Shown in pieces: positions 14,739 through 23,400 of a DNA stretch of 26,038 nt. The position numbers were made by a program, and so were the translations under genes. Source of the stretch: Pseudomonadota bacterium (lineage in GTDB: Bacteria; Pseudomonadota; Gammaproteobacteria; Burkholderiales; Burkholderiaceae_B); contig JAEYZR010000268.1 of assembly GCA_023427945.1 (NCBI GenBank), forward strand, positions 1 through 26,038, in the 5' to 3' direction. The notes under the pieces were generated by a model, which had not been told where the DNA came from, made no database searches, and saw nothing but the letters and a program-made list of their open reading frames with translations. Position 1 is the stretch's first letter. Every line of letters begins with the position of its first letter.

Positions 14739-16028
14739 TCAGGGATACAGACCGCGCACCTGGCGCGCCTGCAGGATGCGGGTGCACGCTACGATGAACG
14801 CCGCTGTACGCAGTGTGACGTTTTCGTCATGCGCGGTTTTCGATACGCCAGCATAGGCGTCGCGCATGATGCGCTCCAGGCGGTGGTTGATTTCGTCTTC
14901 GCTCCAGAAGAAGCTGGAGAAATCCTGCACCCATTCGAAATAACTGACCGTTACGCCGCCCGCGTTGGCCAGTACATCGGGCACCACAAGCACACCGTTG
15001 TCCTTGAGAATGTCGTCAGCCACTGGGGTGGTCGGGCCGTTGGCGCCCTCGACGACCACCTTTGCACGGATGCTGCCGGCATTGCCCTCGTGAATCTGCG
15101 ACTCCAGCGCTGCCGGAATCAGAAATTCGGTTTCCAATGCCCAGAAAGTATCGTGGTCGATTGCCTCGCCGCCTTCAAAGCCGCCTACTCCGCCCGCCCG
15201 TGCCACATGGGCCAGCAGTTCGGGGACGTCCAGCCCGAACTCGTTGTGGATGGTTCCCGTATGGTCGGATACGGCAATGATCTTGGCACCGGTGTCATAG
15301 AACAGGCGTGCCGCCGTTCCACCGACGTTACCGAAGCCCTGAACGACGACGCGCGCACCTACGACGTCGAAGCCGACGTCGCGAGCCGCTTCGCACCCTA
15401 CGACATACACCCCGCGGCCCGTGGCTTCGACGCGACCGAGACTACCACCCAGAGAGATGGGCTTGCCGGTCACCACGCCGGTAGCGCTCATCCCCTCGTT
15501 CATCGAATAGGTATCCATCATCCAGGCCATCGTCTGGGCGTTGGTATTCACGTCCGGTGCCGGGATGTCCTTGTTGGGACCGATGATCACGCCGATTTCG
15601 GTGGTGTACCGGCGGGTGATGCGCTCGAGCTCGGCCTGAGAGTAGTTGCGTGGATCAATCCGAATACCCCCCTTGCCGCCGCCATAAGGCAGGTTGACTG
15701 CCGCGTTCTTCACCGACATCCACGCCGAGAGCGCCATCACTTCGGAAAGGGTGACATCCTGGTGATAGCGCACGCCACCTTTGCCAGGTCCGCGTGACGT
15801 ATTGTGCTGCACCCGATAGCCTTCGAAATGGGCAATTTTTCCGTTGTCCAGTTCGACTGGAACGTCCACGACCAGAATGCGTTTAGGCCGCTTGAGCGTC
15901 TCGACCCAGCGCGCCAGACTGCCCAGGTGGGGCGTGACGCGGTCCACCTGCTGAAGATAATTTCCCCAGGGACCCAAGTCGTTGGCATCGAGATAGGAAG
16001 GCAAAGCATGTTGGGCGATATCGCTCAT
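14739..16028 (-). CDS. gdhA: Glutamate dehydrogenase (Glu/Leu/Phe/Val family)
   Basis: This encodes 429 residues. It interconverts glutamate and 2-oxoglutarate plus ammonia. The N-terminal domain has GPGKGGVRYH, SVKNAAVNLPYGGGKGGIRI with catalytic Lys119, and PAPDVNTN. The dinucleotide fold is VVVQGFGNVGG (227-236). The length fits the roughly 420-residue hexameric class that is often NAD-dependent, as opposed to the 450-residue E. coli GdhA. Cofactor choice cannot be settled by eye; the acidic Asp254 after the second strand favours NAD. The start has CGGAG eight bases upstream. The promoter region overlaps the long inverted repeat at 16078. The gene lies downstream of the ankyrin gene but probably has its own promoter. 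Confidence 0.95.
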   Translation of the reverse strand: MSDIAQHALPSYLDANDLGPWGNYLQQVDRVTPHLGSLARWVETLKRPKRILVVDVPVELDNGKIAHFEGYRVQHNTSRGPGKGGVRYHQDVTLSEVMALSAWMSVKNAAVNLPYGGGKGGIRIDPRNYSQAELERITRRYTTEIGVIIGPNKDIPAPDVNTNAQTMAWMMDTYSMNEGMSATGVVTGKPISLGGSLGRVEATGRGVYVVGCEAARDVGFDVVGARVVVQGFGNVGGTAARLFYDTGAKIIAVSDHTGTIHNEFGLDVPELLAHVARAGGVGGFEGGEAIDHDTFWALETEFLIPAALESQIHEGNAGSIRAKVVVEGANGPTTPVADDILKDNGVLVVPDVLANAGGVTVSYFEWVQDFSSFFWSEDEINHRLERIMRDAYAGVSKTAHDENVTLRTAAFIVACTRILQARQVRGLYP

Positions 16029-16056
16029 CTAACGGCTCCGTGATTGGACTGCGGTT

Positions 16057-16115
16057 ATTCTACCCATAGAAATTATGCGTCCCCAATATAAATTCTCTAT
16101 ATTTAATTGGGGACG
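16057..16115 (-). promoter_or_regulatory. gdhA promoter overlapped by a long inverted repeat
   Basis: CGTCCCCAAT (16078-16087) and ATTGGGGACG (16106-16115) are exact complements. The pairing continues inward as TAAAT/ATTTA after one bulged A, giving about 15 pairs with a short AT-rich loop. On the minus strand a candidate promoter reads TTGGGG (rc of 16081-16086), an 18-base spacer and TAGAAT (rc of 16057-16062). It starts inside the proximal arm. The structure could be an operator for a dimeric regulator of gdhA, a terminator for the ankyrin gene, or a small mobile palindrome. Confidence 0.5.
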
Positions 16116-16200
16116 TATTGTTGTGTGTCGAAAAAACCGAAACTGGATCGTGTTGTAGAGCGTGGAAGATAGCGCTCAAGCCGTCAAGGCGTGAGCAGGA

Positions 16201-17121
16201 TCAATCGCTCCCCAACTGCACGCCACTGACCCCCCGAAGGACGCGGGGTGTCGGCGCCCCGCCCTGCCCGGCACCTTCGGAAGCCGCAGATGTGGGGGGC
16301 GTTTCAAGCGCCCGGCTGTCATGGGTTGTCTTGTCGACCGTATCAGGTGCGACCGCCGAAGGCCTCTGGTTGGCTGATCCCGCCGAGGTATTCGAAGGGC
16401 TCGCCGCGCCACGTTGCTGGCTCTGGCGCGAGGCGAGTTCGTCAAGCCGCGTGGCGATGCGCGTTGCATCAGCCGAGCGTGCCCAGTCAGCCGCGCTCAG
16501 GTTGGACAGGTTGCGGGTCGTGGCATCTGCCCCGGCCTCGATGAGCAGCGTCACCATCGCGTCATTCTTGGACAAGGCCGCCATCATCAAAGGTGTCGTG
16601 CCGTCAGGGGCCGGTGCATTGATCATGGCCTTGCGCGAGATCAACAGCTTCGCCATATCCAGGCGCGCCCGTGACGCGGCATAGTGTAACGGCGTCCATC
16701 CCAGACGATTGACCTGAGCGCCACGATCCATGAGTTTGCGGGCACGCTCGGTCTCTCCGAGCACGGCGAGCAGCATCAACGCCGTTTCGCCCTGCTCATT
16801 GGCGGCCTCGATATTGACCTTGGGATTGCTGGCCAGGGCGTCAAAAGTCTTCCAGGCCTTGGCCCGGACGGCTTCCACGATGGTCGGCTGGCCATCAGGA
16901 CTGAGGCGATTGGGGTCAGCGCCGCTCTTCACAAGCGGCTCTATCTGATGCCAGCGATCGTTCTTGACGTAGAACCACCAGTCGTTCAGATCGGCAGCGC
17001 CGGCGTTCAACGACAGGGCGAGCAGGCAGGCGCCACCGGCGCGTGCCCAGGAACTACGGCGGGTCTGGAGGGATGTAGTCGCACGAACCGCGAGGTCTGC
17101 GAAAAATGAAGAATGGACCAT
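16201..17121 (-). CDS. Exported ankyrin-repeat protein
   Basis: This encodes 306 residues. The N-terminus is long and basic, followed by a hydrophobic segment and a likely cleavage after LSLNAGA (near residue 43), so the protein is probably periplasmic. About five ankyrin repeats follow, at about 45-205, with clear units GETALMLLAVLGETERARKLMDRGAQV, GWTPLHYAASRARLDMAKLLI and GTTPLMMAALSKNDAMVTLLI. The last 80 residues are Ser/Pro/Ala-rich and look disordered. Ankyrin repeats bind partner proteins; the partner is unknown. I preferred ATG 17121 (GGAAA just upstream) over a GTG at 17151. The gene follows tatD on the same strand after about 140 bases, so it may be read from the tatD operon or its own promoter. 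Confidence 0.82.
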   Translation of the reverse strand: MVHSSFFADLAVRATTSLQTRRSSWARAGGACLLALSLNAGAADLNDWWFYVKNDRWHQIEPLVKSGADPNRLSPDGQPTIVEAVRAKAWKTFDALASNPKVNIEAANEQGETALMLLAVLGETERARKLMDRGAQVNRLGWTPLHYAASRARLDMAKLLISRKAMINAPAPDGTTPLMMAALSKNDAMVTLLIEAGADATTRNLSNLSAADWARSADATRIATRLDELASRQSQQRGAASPSNTSAGSANQRPSAVAPDTVDKTTHDSRALETPPTSAASEGAGQGGAPTPRVLRGVSGVQLGSD

Positions 17122-17264
17122 GCAGTTTCCATGACGGACAGGTAATGCCACACTTTACCTGTTCGAGGCGTGGAACTCATGGCAATGAGCAACAATTCAT
17201 TGCGCAGCCAGGCGCACGGGTTTTCGCCCGGAAGAACGACGTCCGCGCCCTCGCCTCGCGGTGA

Positions 17265-18044
17265 TTACGCTACTGTAGGAGAGGCGCGCGAAAACAGCCT
17301 GAAAAAATTCTCGGTCGTGGCGCTCGCCACATCGGCGACCGAGATGCCGCGCAGCGTGGCGATATGCTCGGCCACGTGGGGCACCAGCGACGGATCGTTG
17401 CGTTTTCCACGATACGGCACGGGTGCCAGATACGGCGAATCGGTTTCGATCAAGAGGCGATCCAATGGAACTTTCGTGGCCACTTCGTGGATTTGCCTGG
17501 CGTTCTTGAAGGTGACGATGCCGGACATTGAAATGTAAAAACCCAGATCCAGTGCGGCCTGCGCCACTTCCCATGACTCCGTGAAGCAGTGCATGACGCC
17601 CCCCGCCTGCTCAGCATTTTCTTCACGCAGCATCCGGATCGTGTCTTCTGGGGCCGAGCGCGTATGAATAATCAGGGGCAAACCGGATTCCCGTGCGGCC
17701 TGGATATGTCGGCGGAAACGTTCACGCTGCCAATCCAGCGGTTCGCTCAGCCGGTAGTAGTCCAGCCCCGTCTCGCCTATGGCGATGACCCGGGGATGTT
17801 TCGCCCGCTCCACGAGATCGCTGACCTCGGGTTCGACCACATCCTCATAATCGGGATGCACGCCCACGGAGGCCCACAGTTCGGGATGGGTTTCACTGAG
17901 CGCAATGATGGACGGCCAATCGTCCAGATTGACGCTTACGACCAGCGCATGGCCCACACGGTTGGTGCGCATGCTGCCAAGAATGGCAGGCAGGTCGGCG
18001 GCGAGATCGGGGAAATTGAGATGACAGTGCGAATCGACAAACAT
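17265..18044 (-). CDS. tatD: TatD-family metal-dependent hydrolase (DNase)
   Basis: This encodes 259 residues, the usual length for YcfH/TatD proteins. The metal ligands of the TIM barrel are visible: DSHCHLNF at the start, GETGLDYY with its Glu, IHTR, MHCF, and ETDSPYLAP. Family members are Mg-dependent 3'-5' exonucleases or deoxyribonucleases in the cytoplasm, linked to DNA repair. The start is 2 bases after the holB stop, so it is the fourth gene of the mltG operon. In many proteobacteria a pilZ gene separates holB and tatD; here it is absent. Confidence 0.93.
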   Translation of the reverse strand: MFVDSHCHLNFPDLAADLPAILGSMRTNRVGHALVVSVNLDDWPSIIALSETHPELWASVGVHPDYEDVVEPEVSDLVERAKHPRVIAIGETGLDYYRLSEPLDWQRERFRRHIQAARESGLPLIIHTRSAPEDTIRMLREENAEQAGGVMHCFTESWEVAQAALDLGFYISMSGIVTFKNARQIHEVATKVPLDRLLIETDSPYLAPVPYRGKRNDPSLVPHVAEHIATLRGISVADVASATTENFFRLFSRASPTVA

Positions 18045-18046
18045 GG

Positions 18047-19090
18047 TCAGGAGGCGCTGCAGGCCGCCACGATGCGAAGCAGACTGGCGTGCGCGAAAAG
18101 TTTAGCGTTCAAGGGATGACTGGCCAACGCACGCTGCTGCGTCATCCAGCGCCCGGCTTCGGCCAGTCTGGCCGAGTCCACACGGGCGGCAATGGCCTGG
18201 CTTTCCCGGGCGAGATCGGGATAGTAGCGCACTGGCTGCCCGCAGGCGCTGAAAGAAAGATCGACATAGGTGCGCTGCATGACATCGATCCAGTCCGACG
18301 CAGGAACCTTGTCCAACAGATCGGCCAGGGCACCGACGTCGGGCCGAAGGCCACGTGCCAGGGGTTCGAGCAGTTGCGACAGCCATGCCGGACAGGGGCT
18401 GTCGCGCTGGGAAGCCAGGCGCTGCGCGGTCAATGGCGCACCGCCAGCCGCTGCAAGCCACGATGCGGCATCCGCAAGCCCCTGCTCGTTCAACCACTGC
18501 AAGGATTGAGCGGGATCGGGAGCGGCCAGAGGCAATCGCCGGCATCTTGACACCAACGTGGGGAGCAGGCGGTCGGGTGCATCGGCCACCAGCAGAAACA
18601 GCGTGGCCTCGGGCGGCTCCTCAAGCACCTTGAGCAAGGCGTTGGCGGCCATGACATTCAAGGCCTGCGCGGGATACAGCACCGCGACCCGCCATCCGCC
18701 ACGGTGGGTTGCCGTATTGAACCAGCCGTTCAAACTGCGAATCTGGTCGATCCTGATTTCTTTCGATGGCGCACGCTTGGCGGCGGCGCTATCGGGGGCC
18801 TCGTCCTGTGCCGCCTGTTCGCCTTCGGCAAGTGCGATGGCTTCGGGGCGCAGCAGGCGCAGATCCGGGTGGTTGCCTGCATTGACCCATTGGCACGCCG
18901 GGCACTGGCCACACGCCAGGCCATCGGCGGGTGTCTCGCAGAGCAGCGCCGCCGCTGCCGCCCTGGCAAAGGCTTCTTTGCCGATACCGGTGACACCGTG
19001 GATGAGCCAGGCGTGCGCGAAACGATCACGCTGGGCCAGCCAGGATCGGGCTGTTTCGGTGTGCCAGGGCAGAAAAGCAGAGGCCGGCAT
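18047..19090 (-). CDS. holB: DNA polymerase III delta-prime subunit
   Basis: This encodes 347 residues. It is the clamp-loader subunit that helps open and load the beta clamp. It begins with the AAA+ fold: HAWLIHGVTGIGKEAFA as the P-loop-like region, then the zinc module C-x8-C-x2-C-x2-C (CETPADGLACGQCPAC). Next come RIDQIRSLN, NALLKVLEEPPEATLFLLV and the SRC motif in LVSRCRRLPL. The insert between the zinc module and RIDQIR is Ala/Glu-rich, as in other Burkholderiales. The start overlaps the tmk stop (TGATG), so it is translationally coupled. Confidence 0.94.
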   Translation of the reverse strand: MPASAFLPWHTETARSWLAQRDRFAHAWLIHGVTGIGKEAFARAAAAALLCETPADGLACGQCPACQWVNAGNHPDLRLLRPEAIALAEGEQAAQDEAPDSAAAKRAPSKEIRIDQIRSLNGWFNTATHRGGWRVAVLYPAQALNVMAANALLKVLEEPPEATLFLLVADAPDRLLPTLVSRCRRLPLAAPDPAQSLQWLNEQGLADAASWLAAAGGAPLTAQRLASQRDSPCPAWLSQLLEPLARGLRPDVGALADLLDKVPASDWIDVMQRTYVDLSFSACGQPVRYYPDLARESQAIAARVDSARLAEAGRWMTQQRALASHPLNAKLFAHASLLRIVAACSAS

Positions 19091-19713
19091 CAGGCGTTAC
19101 CGAGCAGGTGGCTGACGTCGTCTGCCAGGATGGCGCGCAACGCTTCGATGGATTGTGTGCCGTCCAGTACCAGAAACCGTTTTGGATCGTTTTGCACGCG
19201 CGCGTGATATGCGCTGCGGGTACGTTCAAAGAACGCGGCTGACTCGCTCTCGAACCGGTCCGGCTCGCGGGCGTTGGTCAACCGGGCGCGGGCCACGGCC
19301 AGCGGCACATCAAAAAACCAGGTCCGGTCGGGCGAAAAGCCGGGATGCACCCAATTTTCCAGTTGCGCAATTCGATCATGCCCCAGTTCGCGCCCTCCTC
19401 CCTGGTAGGCGAATGTCGAATCGGTGAAGCGATCACACAGCACCCAGGTGCCCTTGGCCAGCGCAGGAAGGATGGTCTGGTGCAGATGTTCCGTTCTTGC
19501 GGCAAACATCAGCAGCGTTTCGGTCTCCAGGCTCATGGGCGTCGTCAGCAGCATGTCGCGCAGCGTTTCCGCCAACGCGCATCCTCCGGGTTCCCGTGTG
19601 CACAGCACCGGGATGCCGCGCGCATTGAGATGCGAAACCAGCCAGTCGATATGGGTACTTTTGCCCGCTCCATCGACACCCTCGAGCGTCAGAAATTTGC
19701 CAGGAGCTGTCAT
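19090..19713 (-). CDS. tmk: Thymidylate kinase
   Basis: This encodes 207 residues. It phosphorylates dTMP to dTDP, essential for DNA synthesis. The P-loop EGVDGAGKST is at residues 11-20. TREPGG follows, then the DR(F/Y) motif in LCDRFTDSTFAYQGGGR. The lid region DRFESESAAFFERTRSAYHAR matches the Gram-negative class. The residue after EPGG is Cys, where most homologues have Thr, a mild change in a conserved loop. The start overlaps the mltG stop by four bases, and the stop overlaps the holB start. Confidence 0.95.
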   Translation of the reverse strand: MTAPGKFLTLEGVDGAGKSTHIDWLVSHLNARGIPVLCTREPGGCALAETLRDMLLTTPMSLETETLLMFAARTEHLHQTILPALAKGTWVLCDRFTDSTFAYQGGGRELGHDRIAQLENWVHPGFSPDRTWFFDVPLAVARARLTNAREPDRFESESAAFFERTRSAYHARVQNDPKRFLVLDGTQSIEALRAILADDVSHLLGNA

Positions 19714-20723
19714 GGTGTGCGACCCAGAATGAAACGTGCGACGTTACGGTTGTGACCGGCGAGATCCGTGGCGAATTCGCTGGTGCCGTCACCACGCGAG
19801 ACGAAATACAGGAATTTGTGCTTTTCAGGCTGCACGGCTGCCCGTAGCGACAGGCGCCCGGGGCTGGCGATGGGCGTGGGGGGCAAACCATTGCGCGTGT
19901 AGGTGTTCCAGGGCGTGTCGGTCTGCAGATCCTTTCTGCGGATGCGCCCCTGGTAACTGTCGCCCATGCCATAGATCACCGTAGGATCGGTCTGCAGCGG
20001 CATACCAATGCGCAGGCGGTTATTGAAGACGCCCGAGACGCGTTCCCGGTCGGCGCTGTGGCCCGTCTCCTTCTCTATGATGGAGGCCATGATGAGGGCT
20101 TCATAGGGCGTTTTCACCGACAGGCCCGGATCGCGCAGGGCCCAGATGTCGGCCAGCACTTTCATCCCCTCGCGCTGGGACCGGCGCAGCAGTTCGATAT
20201 CGCTGGTGCCCGGAGTGAAAACAAAAGTGTCCGGAAAGAACAGGCCTTCCAGGTTTTCTTCCTTCACGTCCAGCATGCGCGCGATCTCGCTGTCACTCAC
20301 GCCCTCCAGGGTCTGCGTGACATCGGGATGATTGCGCAACGCCTGACGAATCTGGCTATAGCGCCATCCTTCGACGAAGGTGATCTGGCGCTGGCTCATG
20401 TCACCGCGAGCCAGGCGCTCCAGCAGGATCCAGGCAGAATCGCCGCGATTGACCTCGTAACCGCCCGCCTTGATCAACTTGTCGCGTTCGCTCAGGCGCG
20501 CCATCCTGACAAACCCCGGCTCCCACAACGTGATGCCCGCCGCATTGGCCTGGCGCACGATGGCGCGTGGCGTGCTGCCAGGTTCCACCACGAAATCGAG
20601 CTTGTCCGCCGACAATTCGAGGGGTCGTTGCGACCAGTACCAGGCACTCGCAACAACGCCGCCCGCAGCGATGCCGAGCAGAACCAGAAACCAGACGAAC
20701 AGAACAAGTAAACGCTTTTTCAT
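19710..20723 (-). CDS. mltG: Endolytic murein transglycosylase
   Basis: This encodes 337 residues. It cuts nascent glycan strands at the inner membrane and helps set peptidoglycan chain length. One membrane anchor lies at about residues 5-28, then a LysM-like domain (LDFVVEPGSTPRAIVRQ). The YceG catalytic domain has MASIIEKETG with Glu217 at the position of the catalytic Glu218 of E. coli MltG. NRLRIGMPLQTDPTVIYG and NTYTRNGLPPTPIASPG are the remaining signatures. It is the first gene of mltG-tmk-holB-tatD and is divergent from ygfZ, as in many proteobacteria, sharing a promoter region of about 80 bases. Confidence 0.95.
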   Translation of the reverse strand: MKKRLLVLFVWFLVLLGIAAGGVVASAWYWSQRPLELSADKLDFVVEPGSTPRAIVRQANAAGITLWEPGFVRMARLSERDKLIKAGGYEVNRGDSAWILLERLARGDMSQRQITFVEGWRYSQIRQALRNHPDVTQTLEGVSDSEIARMLDVKEENLEGLFFPDTFVFTPGTSDIELLRRSQREGMKVLADIWALRDPGLSVKTPYEALIMASIIEKETGHSADRERVSGVFNNRLRIGMPLQTDPTVIYGMGDSYQGRIRRKDLQTDTPWNTYTRNGLPPTPIASPGRLSLRAAVQPEKHKFLYFVSRGDGTSEFATDLAGHNRNVARFILGRTP

Positions 20724-20801
20724 GAGTGAGCGGAAGTTTATAGGATAGGCGGGACGCGAGTATCATCGAGCCATCCGAACCGCCAAAAATTAGTGATCCA
20801 T

Positions 20802-21797
20802 ATGCCCGAACTTCAAGCACGCACCGTTGCAGCGTCAGAGACGAATGCGATCGGTCTTTGCACCGTATTGACCGACTACGCGCTGTTTAGTGCCTCAGGC
20901 AGCGATGCCGCGTCTTTTTTGCACGGACAGCTGACCAACGATGTGACCGCGCTTTCGCCCACGCAGGCGAGACTTGCCGGATTCTGCACGGCCAAAGGCC
21001 GCCTGCTGGCGACCCTGGCACTGTGGCAGCGCCAGGAAAACGACGAGACCCACATACAGGGCTTCATGCGTCAATCGTTGATCGAAAGCGTGATCAAGCG
21101 ATTACGCATGTTCGTGCTTCGAGCAAAGGTGAAGTTTGACACACCTGAGGGGCGCCTGCACGGCGTGTGGGCACAGGCCGGCCATCTGCCCGCCCTGTCA
21201 GAGAAAGCGGGTGGCGCATTGCCAACCGAGGCCTGGCAATCTGTCCAACTGCCCACGGGCACATGGATTTCTGCGCCTCATGACGCCGCGCGCTTGCGTT
21301 GGTGGTGGGTCGCCGGGCCAGATCAGTTGGCACAGGCGCAGGCTTTGTCGACGGCGCTGGCCAGTGGCGAGGAAAGCATCTGGCATCGCGACGACTTGTG
21401 CCAGGGGCTTGCCTGGATCGAGGCGCCCACGCAGGATCTGTTCATTCCGCAAACGGCCAATCTGGACCTGATCGGTGGTGTGAGTTTCACCAAAGGATGC
21501 TATCCAGGGCAGGAAATCGTTGCTCGCAGCCATTATCTGGGCAAGGTGAAGCGTCGCATGACACTGGGGACCGTGTCGGGCCTGCCTGCCGGTACGCCGT
21601 TGCTGGCGGCAGACGTGTACGAAGGGGGCAATCCCGGTGAGCCATGCGGACGTGTCATCGATGCTGCGACCAACGGCGACCTCACCCATGTTCTGCTTGA
21701 AACCACGCTTGTCGCCATGACGCAGCCCGAGCTTCGCCTGAGTGGCGTAGACGGACCGGTCATTACGTTGAAGACCCTGCCCTACGCGCTCGCCTGA
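20802..21797 (+). CDS. ygfZ: Folate-dependent iron-sulfur cluster protein YgfZ
   Basis: This encodes 331 residues. YgfZ belongs to the GcvT-like tetrahydrofolate-binding family and supports assembly or repair of certain Fe-S enzymes such as MiaB. The diagnostic motif K-G-C-Y-x-G-Q-E is present as TKGCYPGQEIVARSHYLGKV, with the key cysteine. The N-terminal part has FLHGQLTNDV and FCTAKGRLLA, also typical. Start choice is between ATG 20802 and an in-frame GTG at 20793; neither has a clear ribosome-binding site. It is convergent with the next gene, with 10 bases between stops and a small GCCTG/CAGGC hairpin at 21799-21813 spanning the junction. Confidence 0.93.
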   Translation: MPELQARTVAASETNAIGLCTVLTDYALFSASGSDAASFLHGQLTNDVTALSPTQARLAGFCTAKGRLLATLALWQRQENDETHIQGFMRQSLIESVIKRLRMFVLRAKVKFDTPEGRLHGVWAQAGHLPALSEKAGGALPTEAWQSVQLPTGTWISAPHDAARLRWWWVAGPDQLAQAQALSTALASGEESIWHRDDLCQGLAWIEAPTQDLFIPQTANLDLIGGVSFTKGCYPGQEIVARSHYLGKVKRRMTLGTVSGLPAGTPLLAADVYEGGNPGEPCGRVIDAATNGDLTHVLLETTLVAMTQPELRLSGVDGPVITLKTLPYALA

Positions 21798-21807
21798 CGC
21801 CTGTTGA

Positions 21808-23037
21808 TCAGGCCCGTGCGGGCGTTTCTCCAAGGTCGGCCAGCGGGTGCTTTTCACCTGCTGGCCAAGGTGGCGTAAGGAACGGCTCGACCCAGGCGTC
21901 GTCGGCCTCGGACAGCGTTGCCGGTTGCCATTTGGGCTGTTTGTCCTTGTCGATCAACAAGGCGCGAATGCCCTCGGTCACATCCCCGTACGCCAGCGCG
22001 GCCAGCACGCCGACGTACTCCATGCGAAAGACATCGGCCAGCGACATCATGCGTGCGCGGTGAAAGAACTCGAAGGCCAGCCTTGCCGATCCGGGTGCGC
22101 CCTTCAGATAGGTGGCGGAAGCACGGGCGATCCAAGGGTCGTCGTGATGGGCCAGGCCAGCCAGTTCGGCGCCAATGACCAGCAGGTCGTTGCCCGCGCA
22201 CACCTTGTCAATCAGTTCCGTGTTGCGCGCCAGGGGCCCGTCCTCTTCGACGGTTGCTGCGTGCGACTGCAAAATGCCGGACAGCGTCGCGTCATTCATG
22301 CCTCTTCGGTGAGTGGCGTCGCCATGCGGGTTGCCGGACTGGGTGGCGGTGCCTCCTTCCGGCCTGCCCGAACCGATCGACCAGTCGGCACGCAGCATGT
22401 CCTTCACCACGGCGTCGAACGACGCCTGTTGCACGAAAAAGTCGGCCCAGCCCACATGCATCGCGTCGGCCGCGTTGACCGTCGCTCCGGTCAGCCCCAG
22501 GAACAGGCCCAGCCTGCCCGGCATACGACTCAACAGCCAGCTGCCCCCTACGTCGGGGAACAGCCCGATACTGATTTCGGGCATGGCCATGCGTGTCGTT
22601 TCGGTGACGACGCGATGGCTCGCGCCCATCATCAACCCCATGCCGCCGCCCATGACGATGCCGTGCCCCCAGCAAAGAATGGGCTTGGGGTAGTGATGTA
22701 TCTGATAGTCGAGCCTGTATTCGTTCTCGAAGAAGCGCCTGGCGCCTTCGTTGGCCCACGGTTTGCCACGCGGCGTCGCCTTGGCGCTGGCGTACAGGCC
22801 GTGCAGGTCGCCTCCGGCGCAAAATGCCTTGTCGCCGGCCGCACGCAGGATGACGACGGCAACGCGGGGATCACGCGCCCAGGCAGTGAGTTGCCCGGCC
22901 AGCAGATCGACCATCTCAAGCGACAGCCCGTTCAAGACCTGGGGGGCATTGAGCGTGGCAATGCCTATCGTTGCCCCACCCTCTCCCGCGCGTTCTTCAA
23001 AGCGCACCGAATCTGCTGCGCGAGTAACGTCGTTCAT
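21808..23037 (-). CDS. 3-hydroxyisobutyryl-CoA hydrolase-like enoyl-CoA hydratase/isomerase family protein
   Basis: This encodes 409 residues, longer than simple enoyl-CoA hydratases (about 260) and in the range of the ECH_2 class. The signatures are AFCAGGDLHGLYA, the oxyanion-hole stretch GIVMGGGMGLMMGASHRVVT, and MPEISIGLFPDVGGSWLLSRMPG. The last is typical of 3-hydroxyisobutyryl-CoA hydrolases of valine catabolism. An insert at about 225-250 (rich in Gly, Thr and His) is unusual. The start overlaps the rnfH stop by four bases (ATGA), with GGAG upstream. The substrate is inferred from family only; a general acyl-CoA hydrolase or hydratase is possible. No other valine-degradation genes are nearby. 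Confidence 0.85.
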   Translation of the reverse strand: MNDVTRAADSVRFEERAGEGGATIGIATLNAPQVLNGLSLEMVDLLAGQLTAWARDPRVAVVILRAAGDKAFCAGGDLHGLYASAKATPRGKPWANEGARRFFENEYRLDYQIHHYPKPILCWGHGIVMGGGMGLMMGASHRVVTETTRMAMPEISIGLFPDVGGSWLLSRMPGRLGLFLGLTGATVNAADAMHVGWADFFVQQASFDAVVKDMLRADWSIGSGRPEGGTATQSGNPHGDATHRRGMNDATLSGILQSHAATVEEDGPLARNTELIDKVCAGNDLLVIGAELAGLAHHDDPWIARASATYLKGAPGSARLAFEFFHRARMMSLADVFRMEYVGVLAALAYGDVTEGIRALLIDKDKQPKWQPATLSEADDAWVEPFLTPPWPAGEKHPLADLGETPARA

Positions 23038-23354
23038 GATCCTGTTCTCCTGTTTGTCTGGCGGGCCTTGTGTGCCGCCCGCCGCCGACGTGAAACCATA
23101 GGGTCAAAGTTTAGGGGACGATATATCTCGACCCGGTCGCAAGCCTGCACTGTCGTATCGAGCGAGGCCAGACGCCCATTGATCCCTACACCAGCCGCAG
23201 CGACATCCCAGCCGGGGTGCGCCTGGTGAAATCCTGTCGCATCGAGGACCTGGGCAATGGTGATGGGTTGCGACCAGCGCATGGCCGCGCGCCACACTCG
23301 TCCCCGCCAGGCGTAACAGACTTCGATACTCTCGATGTCCATGGCCTCGGGCAT
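23034..23354 (-). CDS. rnfH: RnfH-family ubiquitin-fold protein
   Basis: This encodes 106 residues. IESIEVCYAWRGRVWR at the start, ITIAQVLDATGF, AAAGVGINGRLASLDTTVQACDRVEIYRPL and the basic tail DPMVSRRRRAAHKAR match RnfH proteins. These adopt a beta-grasp fold and are regularly encoded beside ratA and smpB; the molecular role is not settled. The start is uncertain: ATG 23354 gives the usual N-terminus, while an in-frame ATG at 23411 would overlap the end of ratA. The stop overlaps the start of the hydrolase gene. Confidence 0.85.
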   Translation of the reverse strand: MPEAMDIESIEVCYAWRGRVWRAAMRWSQPITIAQVLDATGFHQAHPGWDVAAAGVGINGRLASLDTTVQACDRVEIYRPLNFDPMVSRRRRAAHKARQTNRRTGS

Positions 23355-23400
23355 CAGGGCTTCACGGGCCGTGTGCTGCGTGCCTGCCGCGATTGCGCCG

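Noticed and set aside
14727..15797. 356-residue plus-strand open frame opposite gdhA
   Set aside because: It lies antisense to an unmistakable glutamate dehydrogenase and has no motifs of its own.
19433..19972. Minus-strand frame across the mltG/tmk junction
   Set aside because: Both flanking genes are certain and overlap by four bases, leaving no room for a third gene.
21847..23229. 460-residue plus-strand open frame opposite the acyl-CoA hydrolase and rnfH
   Set aside because: The minus strand encodes clear family proteins across the whole stretch; the plus frame has no recognisable domain.
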